A DNA stretch of 64,000 bases from Dehalococcoidia bacterium (lineage in GTDB: Bacteria; Chloroflexota; Dehalococcoidia; SpSt-223), in assembly GCA_026003895.1 (NCBI GenBank), contig BPIC01000001.1, positions 62,001 through 126,000 on the forward strand, read 5' to 3'. The notes beneath the pieces were generated by a model. It did not search any database and was not told the DNA's origin. It was given only the letters and a program-made list of their open reading frames with translations. Within the stretch, counting starts at the first letter, position 1. Each line of letters starts with the position of its first letter. This document shows positions 18,862 to 27,644 of this stretch, piece after piece. Made by a program: the position numbers and the translations under genes.

Positions 18862-21800
18862 ATGGCTCGGCCGCTTCAGCTTCTCGCCGTGGTCACCGGC
18901 ATCATTCTGGCGGCAATCGCAGCGCTCGGCGTACGTGCGGCTGTTGTGCCTACAGTCGATGAGTCCTTCGTCCTTCCTGGCAACGTTGAGAGCGGCGTGC
19001 TCCGGCTGCGCGGCCACCTTGGGCCGAACGGCACGCTTCCCCGCGCCGACGGCGTACGTCTCGCTGGTCTGGATTGGGAGCTGCGCGAGATCGCCATCCG
19101 CGACGGCGGCTTCACCGCTGCCCGCGCCGAAACGACTCTGCCTGCGCCGCTCCGTCTCGCGGGCATGTCTGACGGCAAGCTGGCGCTCGTCGATATCGTC
19201 CTGCAGGATGGACGGCTGCGCGGCCGTCTGGAGGGGGCGGGACTGCGAATTGGTGACGAGCTCGCGGTCGACGGTGCGACAGTGACGCTCGATTCGGCGG
19301 GAGATCATGGAACCGGTGTGCTCGAGATCGTCGGGACGCTGCGCTTCGCCGGCATGCTGGACGGCACAAGCCGCACCGTGCTCCGAGTCACGCCCGACGG
19401 TGGTAGGCCGCGCCTCGCCGGGAGCATGGCTCCAACACTCGCTCGAGTCGGTCCGGTCGTGCTTTCCATCGGCGAGGCGCAGCTCGATGCGGCGCACGGC
19501 GGCTGGACGTTCCACGCCGGCGACGTCCGCCCCGGCTGGAACGCCGAGTACGGCGGCTTGCTCGGCGACGCGGTCGGGCCTCTGGTGCTTGGACAAGATG
19601 CGGCGAGGACGCTCCGTTTCACGATCGGCGAGGGTGGTCCGTTCGCACTGCCCGCGTTCCGAACGCCCTTCCTCGTGTCTGGACCGCTCGCCGCCCAAGC
19701 TGTAGTCGATCACAACACGCTGGTGCTGACCGTCGAGAGTGCCGTCGACTTCAACGTTGCGGGGGGTGCGCTGGACGAGGAGGACCGGCCGAGCCTGATG
19801 CCGCTGCGGATGCGGGTCGCGCGCGGGGCGCTCGTCCAAGAAGCGTGCGCGGCCGGTGACGAGAAGGCGGGTCGTTGCCTTCCGGCGTTCAGCGCGACGC
19901 TGCCCGACCGCAAGATCGTGATGGCCGGGTTCGACGTCTTCCTGAGCGGCGTGCGGATGCGCGAAGGGGGCGGCTTCATCGCCGACCGAGCGTCGATCGT
20001 TCCCGGGCCGGCCTTCGCTCAGGCGCTGCTCGGCAAGGCGGCGGGCCACGACCTGCGCGATCTCGAATTCGACGCCCGCAATCGGTTGGTGCGCGTCTCC
20101 GGCGGGCTATTCGCCCTGCCGGCGTTCAGCATCAAAGGGATCTCGATCCCCGGCGCGGCGGTGCGCGTCGAAACCGAGGAGCTGGCGAACGGCCGAACGG
20201 TGTTCGCCTTCGAAGGGCGGGTCAAGGCGAAGCTGCCGGGTCTCGGCGACGGCAAGACCTCCCCTGGCATCGACACCCGGATTCGCATCCGCTCGAACCC
20301 CGAGACGGGCGGCTTCGCCGGATTGGGCGGTGACCTGAACTACACCGGCCCGCCCGGCATCCCGCTTGGGCCGACGGGCGTCACGCTCCAATCGATGGGC
20401 GGGGGCTTCGATGTCGGTCCGGAGACCGCAACCCTCCGATTTCATGGGGGACTGGCGATCGCCGACATTCCCCGACTCGGCGCGGAAGGCGAGCTGGAAC
20501 TGTTCGTGCTCGAGCCGCGCTTCAAGGCGAGTCTTGCGGTGACACTCTGGATCGTGACGATGGGCTCGGCCGATTTCGAGTTGGGCAAGAACGTTGGTTG
20601 GCCGGGAGCGTGGAGTGCCCGGATCGGCGGCAATGGACTCACCCCACCTCCGATCACGTTGCCGGTGCGAACCGACTTCACCGTCGCGCAGCGCGACGGC
20701 CGGCCGTGGGTGCGCGGCGACGCCGAAGTCGGCCTGTTCTTGCGCCGCAACCAGATCTCCACCTTCATCCCGCCCTCGGACATCAATCTCGGCTCGGTGC
20801 GGGGCCGTTTTGGCCGCTTTGACCTCCGCGGGTCGCAGGACAGCGGCATCCTTGGAACCTTCCAGTATTGGTTTTTCGGCCAGCGCTCGGCTTCGTTCTT
20901 CCTCTCCTTCGAGGGACGCGGCCTCCGCCTCGTCAACCAGATCGACTATCGGCTGCTTGGCCAGCGGGAGATCCAGCAGCTCGCCGATCGTGGGGTAGCG
21001 GGCTTCCGGTCGTTGGCGCTCGAGCGCGGTCCACTCGACGACAGCGGGCGCGGCCTTTTCTCGGTCGAAGTGCCGATCACCGTCAGCTCGCCCGCCGGGC
21101 TGACCGCCGGCGTCACCTACACCGGTACGGCGACGATCACGCCGACGCTGCGTCTCGTGCTGCCGGACGGCTCCACTCTGACAGTTGAGACGGTCGTCTC
21201 ACCGACGACGAATTTCCTCATCCAGCCGGCGGAGACGATTACTCAGGAGACGGCGCTCGCCTTCTTCATCGAAGACCCGCAGCCGGGCACGTACCGGCTG
21301 CTGATCGACCACGCACCAGCCGGCTATCACGTCTTCAACTATCAGATGGTCGACCGGCCCGAGCTGACGAGCGCCACCGCCGCGCGCAGCGGCAGCCGTA
21401 TTACGGTCACGTGGCAAGGTCGTGCGCCCGATGCGCCGGCCGTCGTCGCGATCGGGTACGCACGACGGGAACCGAACGGCCTTCCCGATTTCGCAAGCTA
21501 CGTCCCGCTGGCCACCGGGCTGCCCGTGTCTGGAACGACCACCATCGATCTGACCGGCGTTCCGTCGGGGACGTACCTGCTCGTCGTCGACATCGAGGAC
21601 GACTATCACGACCCGTTCACGCTTACCCCAGCCATCGACGGCGCTCCGACGTTCTCGGTGACCGACATCGCCGCGCCACCGCCGCCGAGCGGACTGAGCG
21701 TCACCCCGCTCTGGGATGGCTTCACGGTCACCTTCTCGCCGAGCCCGACAACGACCGGCCCGATTGCTGGCTACCTGCTGGGGGTGGCGATAAGTCCAAC

Positions 21801-22338
21801 CGGCACCGTGGTGATGACCGAGGACCTCGAGATTCCCTATCTCCTGCCGACGGGGCAACTGACATTTGACTACCTCGGCATGGACGACGGGCAGGAGGTC
21901 TGGATCGCGCTCCGGGCGTATGACTTCAGCGGCAACGTGAGTGACTGGACGCCGCTCGTCCGCGCCGCCTCGTGGAGCTTCGGCCCGACCGCTGTCTACC
22001 CGTTGCCGGGGTCGGCGATTTATCCCTTCGAGCCGGTCGCGATCGTGTTCGACGTGGCAATCGCCTTCGATTCGCTCCGCTTCTCGCTCGCTACGTCGGA
22101 TGGTACGCCGATTGCGGGAAGGCTGGAGCCGATCGTCGTCACGGATGCGCCGGGCGAGGTGGTTGGGGCTCGGTTCATCCCGACGAGCACGCTGCCAACG
22201 GGAAAGCTGAAAGCGACTCTCGGCGCCAGGGCACAGGCCATCGCCGGAGGGACGACCCCCGAGGCGCTCGTCTGGGAGATCGTCGTCGAGCCGTTTCCGG
22301 CCTATCTGCCCTTCACCGCGTTGCGCGAGGTGCCCTAA
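18862..22338 (+). CDS. Very large secreted protein with C-terminal Ig/fibronectin-like domains
   Basis: 1158-residue protein that I cannot assign to a family. The N-terminus is a signal peptide or anchor (hydrophobic 5-27). Residues about 30-740 look beta-rich, with many short Gly/Leu repeats (GDLNYTGPPGIPLGPTG) and only two nearby Cys (EACAAGDEKAGRC), which could form a disulfide. From about 745 come beta-sandwich segments resembling pre-peptidase, fibronectin III and Big-type modules (PPPPSGLSVTPLWDGFTVTF). It ends AYLPFTALREVP, like other surface proteins of this lineage. No catalytic motif is seen. SD GGAGAG precedes ATG 18862; it may be cotranscribed with the phosphodiesterase. Confidence 0.8.
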   Translation: MARPLQLLAVVTGIILAAIAALGVRAAVVPTVDESFVLPGNVESGVLRLRGHLGPNGTLPRADGVRLAGLDWELREIAIRDGGFTAARAETTLPAPLRLAGMSDGKLALVDIVLQDGRLRGRLEGAGLRIGDELAVDGATVTLDSAGDHGTGVLEIVGTLRFAGMLDGTSRTVLRVTPDGGRPRLAGSMAPTLARVGPVVLSIGEAQLDAAHGGWTFHAGDVRPGWNAEYGGLLGDAVGPLVLGQDAARTLRFTIGEGGPFALPAFRTPFLVSGPLAAQAVVDHNTLVLTVESAVDFNVAGGALDEEDRPSLMPLRMRVARGALVQEACAAGDEKAGRCLPAFSATLPDRKIVMAGFDVFLSGVRMREGGGFIADRASIVPGPAFAQALLGKAAGHDLRDLEFDARNRLVRVSGGLFALPAFSIKGISIPGAAVRVETEELANGRTVFAFEGRVKAKLPGLGDGKTSPGIDTRIRIRSNPETGGFAGLGGDLNYTGPPGIPLGPTGVTLQSMGGGFDVGPETATLRFHGGLAIADIPRLGAEGELELFVLEPRFKASLAVTLWIVTMGSADFELGKNVGWPGAWSARIGGNGLTPPPITLPVRTDFTVAQRDGRPWVRGDAEVGLFLRRNQISTFIPPSDINLGSVRGRFGRFDLRGSQDSGILGTFQYWFFGQRSASFFLSFEGRGLRLVNQIDYRLLGQREIQQLADRGVAGFRSLALERGPLDDSGRGLFSVEVPITVSSPAGLTAGVTYTGTATITPTLRLVLPDGSTLTVETVVSPTTNFLIQPAETITQETALAFFIEDPQPGTYRLLIDHAPAGYHVFNYQMVDRPELTSATAARSGSRITVTWQGRAPDAPAVVAIGYARREPNGLPDFASYVPLATGLPVSGTTTIDLTGVPSGTYLLVVDIEDDYHDPFTLTPAIDGAPTFSVTDIAAPPPPSGLSVTPLWDGFTVTFSPSPTTTGPIAGYLLGVAISPTGTVVMTEDLEIPYLLPTGQLTFDYLGMDDGQEVWIALRAYDFSGNVSDWTPLVRAASWSFGPTAVYPLPGSAIYPFEPVAIVFDVAIAFDSLRFSLATSDGTPIAGRLEPIVVTDAPGEVVGARFIPTSTLPTGKLKATLGARAQAIAGGTTPEALVWEIVVEPFPAYLPFTALREVP

Positions 22339-22432
22339 CCCGTCGTGGTGTGGTCAAAAGGGCCGAGCCGAGCGCGAAGATCGTCTCCGGTGGCGCTCCG
22401 GCGTCGAGGAGATAACCCTCGGCGGAGCCAAC

Positions 22433-22937
22433 CTATTCACGAAGGTCAGCACGAAAGCCGACCATCGTCTCGACGTTGGTAGGCGCCGTCTCGATGCTGC
22501 GGTCGATGGGGAAGCGGGTCGGTTCGGCAAGCCGCGCGAGCCAGTGGTGGTCGTGAGCAGTTCTCCGCTCAGAGTGCAGTCGCCGGTGATCTGGTCGTCG
22601 TCGACGCCCAGCACGCTCAGGACGCGTTCGGTGATGACGTCGGTGCGGTCCCCCTGCCGGCGTAGCAGTGCACGACCGCCGGCCGGGGAGACTTGTCGGC
22701 AAGCGCGGCCACGATCTATGGCACGGTGAGGCGCAGCGCGAGCAGAGTGTCGCGCCGGCGGCGCACCAGCCCGGGGGCGGCCTCTCTGATCCTCGAACCA
22801 GTGCGCCTGCTTTTCGGCGGTCCAGACCTGCTCGCCCCAACGACCGGGGCAGCGATCCGCTGCCGCGCCAGCGGCACGCTCGGCTCGAGGGCGGCTCGTC
22901 CCAACACTCGCTTGCAAGGCTGTGCGACGATCCTAGC
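22433..22937 (-). pseudogene. Degraded tyrosine phosphatase (Y_phosphatase3-like) remnant
   Basis: The 600-bp gap between the large secreted protein and photolyase has no intact gene. On the minus strand, three frames together spell a protein-tyrosine-phosphatase core: ADKSPRPAVVHCYAG (with the HC of the P-loop near 22660-22676), then DRTDVITERVLSVLG and VDDDQITGDCTLSG, then a C-terminal tail ending at 22433. The order matches HCxxGxDRTG phosphatases of the Y_phosphatase3 family. The N-terminal half is missing, since photolyase begins there, and several frame changes separate the pieces. Upstream sequence on the minus strand is therefore only tentatively included. Confidence 0.5.
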
Positions 22938-24320
22938 GTGACAGCTCATCCATGCGCCGTGGTCTGGTTTCGGCGCGACCTTCGGGTCCACGACTTGCCG
23001 GCGCTTGCCGCGGCGCGCGCGAGCGCTGCGACCGTGGCTCCGCTCTTCGTCTTCGACGACGCGCTCCTCCACGGGCGCTGGCCTTCGCCCAACCGGGTTG
23101 CCTTCCTGATCGGCTCGTTGAGGGCACTCGATGCGGCCCTTCGCGCGCTCGGGAGCCGACTCCACCTTCGCCGCGGGCGGCCGGCCGACGTCGTTCCAGC
23201 ATTTGTCGCTGAGTGTGGGGCGACGGCCGTCTTCGTCTCGCGCGACTACACGCCGTACGGCCGGCGGCGCGACGCGGAAGTGGCTCGCGCGCTCGGCACG
23301 ATCCCGCTTCACCAGCACCCTGGCGTCTTGATCCAAGAACCAGAGGCAGTACTCAAGCCCGACGGGTCGCCCTACACCGTCTTTACCCCGTTTCGACGGC
23401 GGTGGGAAGCGCTGCCACGGCGGCGCATACTGCCAGCGCCGCTCGACCTCCCAACTCCCGAGGGGATCGCCGTCGGCACGATACCGAACGACATCCCGGC
23501 GTCCCCGTCCGCGGAGTCGATCCTCGCCTCGGGCGAGGAAGCCGCGAGGCAGCGGCTGGACCGGTTCGTTTCCAGCGGTCTCGCCGGCTACGCGGGCGGC
23601 CGAAACGACCTCGGGACGCCGCGAACCTCACGACTTTCGCAGGATCTCCGGTGGGGGTTGCTCTCGCCGCTCGAGGTAGCAACTCGCTGCGCGGCCAGCG
23701 AGTCGTTCGTTGCCGAGCTCGTCTGGCGCGAGTTCTACGCGCACATCCTCTATCACTATCCGCTGGTTCGCACCACGGCCTTTCAGGCGCGGTTCCGCGA
23801 GATCCGTTGGCGCAACGACCCTGACGACATTGCGGCATGGAAGGCAGGGAAAACCGGCTATCCGGTGGTCGACGCCGCGATGCGCGAACTCCAAGCCACC
23901 GGGTTCGTCCACAATCGGGCGCGGATGATCGTCGCCTCGTTTTTGACCAAGCAGTTGCTCGTGGACTGGCGCATAGGCGAAGCGCACTTCATGGAGCACC
24001 TCGTGGACGGCGACCTTGCCAGCAATAATGGCGGCTGGCAATGGACCGCCGGTGTCGGTACCGACGCGGCCCCGTACTTTCGCGTCTTTAACTCCGTGTT
24101 GCAAGGCGAGCGCTTCGATCCTGATGGGCTCTACGTTCGCCGGTGGATCCCGGCACTCCGCCACGTTCCAACGCGCTTTGTCCATCAACCGTGGCAGATG
24201 CCGCCTACGCTCCAAGCCGAGGTGGGCTGCCGAATCGGCCTCGACTATCCCGCGCCGATCGTCGATCTCGACCAGTCTCGCCAGCGGGCGCTCGCCGCCT
24301 ATCGCGCTGCGGAGGCTTGA
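22938..24320 (+). CDS. phr: Deoxyribodipyrimidine photolyase (class I CPD type)
   Basis: 460-residue photolyase/cryptochrome protein that repairs UV pyrimidine dimers with light and FADH-. The N-terminal antenna domain starts VVWFRRDLRVHDLPAL. The FAD domain has LVWREFYAHILYHYP, GYPVVDAAMREL, FVHNRARMIVASFLTKQLL and NNGGWQWTAGVGTDAAPYFR, the class I signature. It starts at GTG 22938 because the family begins six residues before WFRRDLR; the frame extends upstream without support. A tRNA-Val promoter overlaps its stop codon. Confidence 0.93.
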   Translation: MTAHPCAVVWFRRDLRVHDLPALAAARASAATVAPLFVFDDALLHGRWPSPNRVAFLIGSLRALDAALRALGSRLHLRRGRPADVVPAFVAECGATAVFVSRDYTPYGRRRDAEVARALGTIPLHQHPGVLIQEPEAVLKPDGSPYTVFTPFRRRWEALPRRRILPAPLDLPTPEGIAVGTIPNDIPASPSAESILASGEEAARQRLDRFVSSGLAGYAGGRNDLGTPRTSRLSQDLRWGLLSPLEVATRCAASESFVAELVWREFYAHILYHYPLVRTTAFQARFREIRWRNDPDDIAAWKAGKTGYPVVDAAMRELQATGFVHNRARMIVASFLTKQLLVDWRIGEAHFMEHLVDGDLASNNGGWQWTAGVGTDAAPYFRVFNSVLQGERFDPDGLYVRRWIPALRHVPTRFVHQPWQMPPTLQAEVGCRIGLDYPAPIVDLDQSRQRALAAYRAAEA

Positions 24321-24345
24321 GACAGACCGGGGCTTGCGATATACT
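24317..24345 (+). promoter_or_regulatory. tRNA-Val promoter
   Basis: TTGAGA (24317-24322), a 17-bp spacer and TATACT (24340-24345) lie 11 nt before the mature tRNA 5' end. The -35 box overlaps the photolyase stop codon. Confidence 0.65.
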
Positions 24346-24355
24346 GAGTCAAACC

Positions 24356-24432
24356 GGGCGGTTAGCTCAGTTGGTCAGAGCGCGTCGTTCACACCGACGA
24401 GGTCACTGGTTCGAGCCCAGTATCGCCCACCA
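24356..24432 (+). tRNA. tRNA-Val (anticodon CAC)
   Basis: 77-nt cloverleaf that reads GUG. The acceptor stem GGGCGGT pairs with ATCGCCC (one G-T), the D arm is GCTC...GAGC, the anticodon arm CGTCG-TTCACAC-CGACG gives CAC, the T arm is ACTGG-TTCGAGC-CCAGT, the discriminator is A, and CCA is encoded. Confidence 0.97.
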
Positions 24433-24489
24433 ATCTTCTGCTGGTTTCCCTCCTTCGCCGCGCTCCAGTCAACCTCCTGCGCTTCGCTC

Positions 24490-25275
24490 TCACACGGTCC
24501 GAAGAAACGCGAGCATTTCGCGCGCCCACCACTCGGCAGTGTCGCGAAACCGGCGGCCGCCTGTGGTTTCGACATAACGATGGTGGCCGAGCATGGCCCG
24601 CGCTCGTCGCGTGTTCGACAGAATCTCGTCCTCTACGCCGACAAGGACGAGTACCGGGCAGCGTACCGCTGGAAGCGTCGCGCTGAGGTCATCGGTGAAC
24701 GCGGCTTCGAAGCCGGCCGTGGCGCGATCCCCGAGGCGCAGCCGATCGATGACCGCGCGCGTCGCCTCGACGGCGTCGCCCTCGCGCGTCAGGAAGAGCG
24801 AAAAGAGAGTCTGGAAGTGGCTGCCGTCGGCAGCGATCGGTGGAGCGCCGTAGCGGCCCGTGCGCAGAGCTTCCAATCGCTGGACGCGCTCCGCCTCGTC
24901 GAAGAATGGGATGCCGCCAAGAATCAGCGCCGACACGGACGCCGGATAGCGCGCCGCCAAATCAATGGCGATCGCCGCGCCGGTGTGATAGCCGTGGACC
25001 GGCACAGGCGCTAAGCCGAGGGCAGCGATCGCCTCGGCGACGGCGTCGGCATACAGCGGGATCGTCGCCTTCGTCGCAGGCGGGTCGGACTCGCCGTAGC
25101 CAAGCGTGTCGAGCGCGAAGACACGCCGCTCGCCGGCGAGCAGGGGGATGATCGGCCGGAACATCTCGGACGATTGTGGCGACTGGTGGAGCAGGATCAG
25201 CGGCTCGCCAACGCCATCCGTCAGGTAATGGATCTGGCCGAAGCTCGTGTCGACGAATCCACGCCGGATGGTCAT
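24490..25275 (-). CDS. Alpha/beta hydrolase-fold protein with His at the nucleophile elbow
   Basis: 261-residue alpha/beta hydrolase fold (LILLHQSPQSSEMF oxyanion strand, LDTLGYGESDPP, VLVLVGVEDE). The nucleophile elbow is GYHTG rather than GxSxG, and no clear C-terminal catalytic His follows. It is paralogous to the divergent gene at 25772 (shared RRGFV-T--G and GYG-SDPP). ATG 25275 overlaps the stop of the VOC gene (ATGA), so the two are translated together. The chemistry is probably not classical Ser hydrolysis. Confidence 0.85.
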   Translation of the reverse strand: MTIRRGFVDTSFGQIHYLTDGVGEPLILLHQSPQSSEMFRPIIPLLAGERRVFALDTLGYGESDPPATKATIPLYADAVAEAIAALGLAPVPVHGYHTGAAIAIDLAARYPASVSALILGGIPFFDEAERVQRLEALRTGRYGAPPIAADGSHFQTLFSLFLTREGDAVEATRAVIDRLRLGDRATAGFEAAFTDDLSATLPAVRCPVLVLVGVEDEILSNTRRARAMLGHHRYVETTGGRRFRDTAEWWAREMLAFLRTV

Positions 25276-25703
25276 GACCAGTAGCTGCCGAGCGGTTTCA
25301 TGCCGAGCTGCTGGCGATAGTGCCGCTCGTCGCCTTGCACGAAGCCCACCGGCTGGCCTCCCGGCGAGAGCACATAGACGAAGGCACTCCCCGGGACCGG
25401 CGCACTGATCGGCGCAACTTGAGTAGCGCCCCATTCGAGTGCTCGTTGGAGCGCCGCCTCACAATCCTCGACGAGCAGGATCGGGGCGCCCGAGACCTGC
25501 TCTCGGCCGGTCGGACGGGGGAGCGGCTTGCCGCCGGCGTGGATCTCGAGCCGCGGGCCGCCAAGGTCAAAGATCGCAATTCGCTCGACCGGCTCACCGG
25601 GCTTGGGGCGGACGCGCTCCAGCCCGACCGCCTCCTCCCAAAACGCGGCCTCCTGCGCAAGGTTCTCGACCCGCAGAACGAGCTCGGTGAAGATCGGGCG
25701 CAT
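25272..25703 (-). CDS. VOC-superfamily (glyoxalase/dioxygenase-like) protein
   Basis: 143 residues forming two beta-alpha-beta-beta-beta modules of the vicinal-oxygen-chelate fold. Module 1 (FTELVLRVENLAQEAAFWEE ... RLEIHAGG) and module 2 (APILLVEDCEAAL ... AFVYVLSPGGQPVGFVQ) are clear. Metal ligands of glyoxalase type are not all conserved, so it may be a lyase, an isomerase or a binding protein. It is first in a coupled pair with the alpha/beta hydrolase gene. Confidence 0.82.
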   Translation of the reverse strand: MRPIFTELVLRVENLAQEAAFWEEAVGLERVRPKPGEPVERIAIFDLGGPRLEIHAGGKPLPRPTGREQVSGAPILLVEDCEAALQRALEWGATQVAPISAPVPGSAFVYVLSPGGQPVGFVQGDERHYRQQLGMKPLGSYWS

Positions 25704-25771
25704 CGGCCGCCTCCTCCAACAGATGGATGCTATGGTACCCTACCCCGCGATCTTGGCGACGAGGAGGCCGG

Positions 25772-26590
25772 ATGTCGCGTGTGCGCCGTGGGTTCGTCGA
25801 AACCTCCACCGGCGTCCTCCACTTCCGCCACGCTGGACCAGCGGCGGAGGACGCGCCGGCGCTCATCCTGTTTCATGAGTCGCCGCTCTCATCGGTGATT
25901 TTCGAGCGAGCGCTGCCGCTGCTCGGTGAGCGATTGCGCGTTTGGGCGTTCGACACGCCGGGCTACGGGCTCTCTGACCCTCCGCCACATCCACTGGAAA
26001 TTCCCGACTACGCCCGCCGGTTGCTGCACGGCATCGAGACGCTCGGCATCCGCCGGTTTGCCGTAGGCGGCGGTCACACCGGTGCGTCACTCGCCATCGA
26101 GGTAGCGGCGCTTGCCGGTCCGGAGCGCATTTCCTGCGCCATCCTTTCGGGTGTGCCGTTGCTCACCCCAGAGGAACGTGCCGACTATCTTGCCAACTGG
26201 TCACCGGAGATTGCGCTCGACACCGAGGGGAGTCTCTACCGCTGGGCGTGGGAACGCTACCAGCGCATCTGGGGGCCAGATGACCCGGCGCTTAACACAC
26301 TGGCGATCCTCCAGCTGCTCCAGGTCTGGGACCGCTACAACTGGGCATACAATGCCGCGTTTCGTCACGACCCCGCACCGAGCCTCGCTTCGCTCGCTTG
26401 CCCGATCCTGCTGCTGAACCCGGAGGACGACCTGCTGAACTACACGGATCCGCGCGTCCTCGAGATGACACCGCATGCCAAGCTGGTGCGAGTACCGGGC
26501 TTACGCGGTCAACTCCCCTGGCGGCGGCCACACATCTTCGCCGCTGAAACGATCGCCTTCATCACTGGCGAGCGGTCCGCCCCTCGTTGA
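25772..26590 (+). CDS. Alpha/beta hydrolase-fold protein, paralogue with GGHTG elbow
   Basis: 272-residue paralogue of the protein at 24490-25275, transcribed away from it. It shares the RRGFVETSTG start, LILFHESPLSSVIF, FDTPGYGLSDPP and the elbow VGGGHTGASLAIE, again with His where the nucleophilic Ser is expected. The C-terminal triad His is unclear. ATG 25772 follows the SD GAGGAGG; the extension to 25727 has none. The divergent arrangement around the VOC gene suggests a small catabolic or detoxification cluster produced by duplication. Confidence 0.85.
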   Translation: MSRVRRGFVETSTGVLHFRHAGPAAEDAPALILFHESPLSSVIFERALPLLGERLRVWAFDTPGYGLSDPPPHPLEIPDYARRLLHGIETLGIRRFAVGGGHTGASLAIEVAALAGPERISCAILSGVPLLTPEERADYLANWSPEIALDTEGSLYRWAWERYQRIWGPDDPALNTLAILQLLQVWDRYNWAYNAAFRHDPAPSLASLACPILLLNPEDDLLNYTDPRVLEMTPHAKLVRVPGLRGQLPWRRPHIFAAETIAFITGERSAPR

Positions 26591-26721
26591 GGCACACTGC
26601 CGTACGCGGGCGGGCACACAGGGCGGTGATTCCGCGTCAGTAGGTGATCCTGCTCGCCGTGCTGATCCTGGCTGAGCGGGGCTTCGTTGCACTGCGCTTG
26701 GAGCTCGCGCCTGCACTCCGG

Positions 26722-27477
26722 TCATCCGTCCTCGCCGACGCCCTTTGACCCCGGCCTGCGGAGCGGACCCGCGAACGCCTTGCTCGAGCGGTCGGGCGCC
26801 CGGAATTCCTCGGTCGAAACGACCGGCGGCAGGAACCGCGGCATCCCGAAGCGTGGTCCAGCGACGGTGATGCCTAGACCAAGCGTGGCTAGCACGCCAA
26901 GACCAACGAGGATCCCGAAAACGGCGAGAAGGGCGCCTCCGACGATCGCGACCACCGGCCGGATCCGCTCCGGCAGCGAGGCCCGGGCGATCAGCCAAGC
27001 TCCGACCCCGATCAAGAGGAGCGGCCACCAAGCAACGAGCGCGGTCACTGGAACGAGCGCCTCGATGCCGAACAGCCCGAGCAGGGCCATCCCAACGAGC
27101 AGGAGCCCGGCTGCCGGGAAGAGCGGCCACATCTCGCGCGGGCGCGCCGCGATGGCGTAGACCGCCAGAAATCCGACCCCCAAGAAGACGAAGAACAGCC
27201 CGCCGCCATCGCCGGCGATCGCGCCAAGCTCCTCGGCGGCGACGTAGGCCCCAACGCCAAGCAGCACCCCGGCCGGGACGGCGAAGCCGGGACGCCGCGT
27301 CAGGACGCGCGCGGCGAGGAACACGGCGCCGAGGACGAGAACGAGCGCCGCGCCGCCAATGGGAGTGAACTGGGCGAGTAGAACGAATGCTCCGAAGGCA
27401 ATCAAGAGCAGCCCGGCAACCAGTTCGACATGAACGGGCTGGCGGGCGGAAGGAGACGGGGTTGGCTGCTCGAACAT
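26722..27477 (-). CDS. Multi-pass membrane protein of unknown function
   Basis: 251 residues. About eight hydrophobic helices (starting VELVAGLLLIAFGAFVLL) occupy residues 15-205, and a hydrophilic C-terminal tail of about 45 residues follows. The repeated GAxFLAAR and GVGAYV style suggests a cell-wall-active or DUF-type integral membrane protein; I do not recognise a family. ATG 27477 is chosen over an upstream start at 27510. It is divergent from the HD phosphohydrolase gene. Confidence 0.72.
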   Translation of the reverse strand: MFEQPTPSPSARQPVHVELVAGLLLIAFGAFVLLAQFTPIGGAALVLVLGAVFLAARVLTRRPGFAVPAGVLLGVGAYVAAEELGAIAGDGGGLFFVFLGVGFLAVYAIAARPREMWPLFPAAGLLLVGMALLGLFGIEALVPVTALVAWWPLLLIGVGAWLIARASLPERIRPVVAIVGGALLAVFGILVGLGVLATLGLGITVAGPRFGMPRFLPPVVSTEEFRAPDRSSKAFAGPLRRPGSKGVGEDG

Positions 27478-27628
27478 CGCTCTGCTACTCCGACCGGCGA
27501 CAACGCCCACTTTGGTAGCCGAGTGTACCGGGGCAGCGCGTTGGGCGACGCCGCCGACCGGCCTGCGCGCCCCCTGCCGAATGAAATGACAAGGACGGCA
27601 AGCGGCAGGACGCCGACGACGAAGGCGG

Positions 27629-27634
27629 TATACT
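27629..27634 (+). promoter_or_regulatory. TATACT -10 box, HD phosphohydrolase gene
   Basis: TATACT lies 10 nt before ATG 27645, so the transcript should begin only a few bases before the start codon. No SD is seen and the -35 is weak. Confidence 0.45.
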
Positions 27635-27644
27635 GTCTTTGGGC

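Noticed and set aside
24433-24490. tRNA-targeted integration site next to tRNA-Val
   Set aside because: No integrase gene nearby and no repeat of the tRNA 3' end was noticed in the window.
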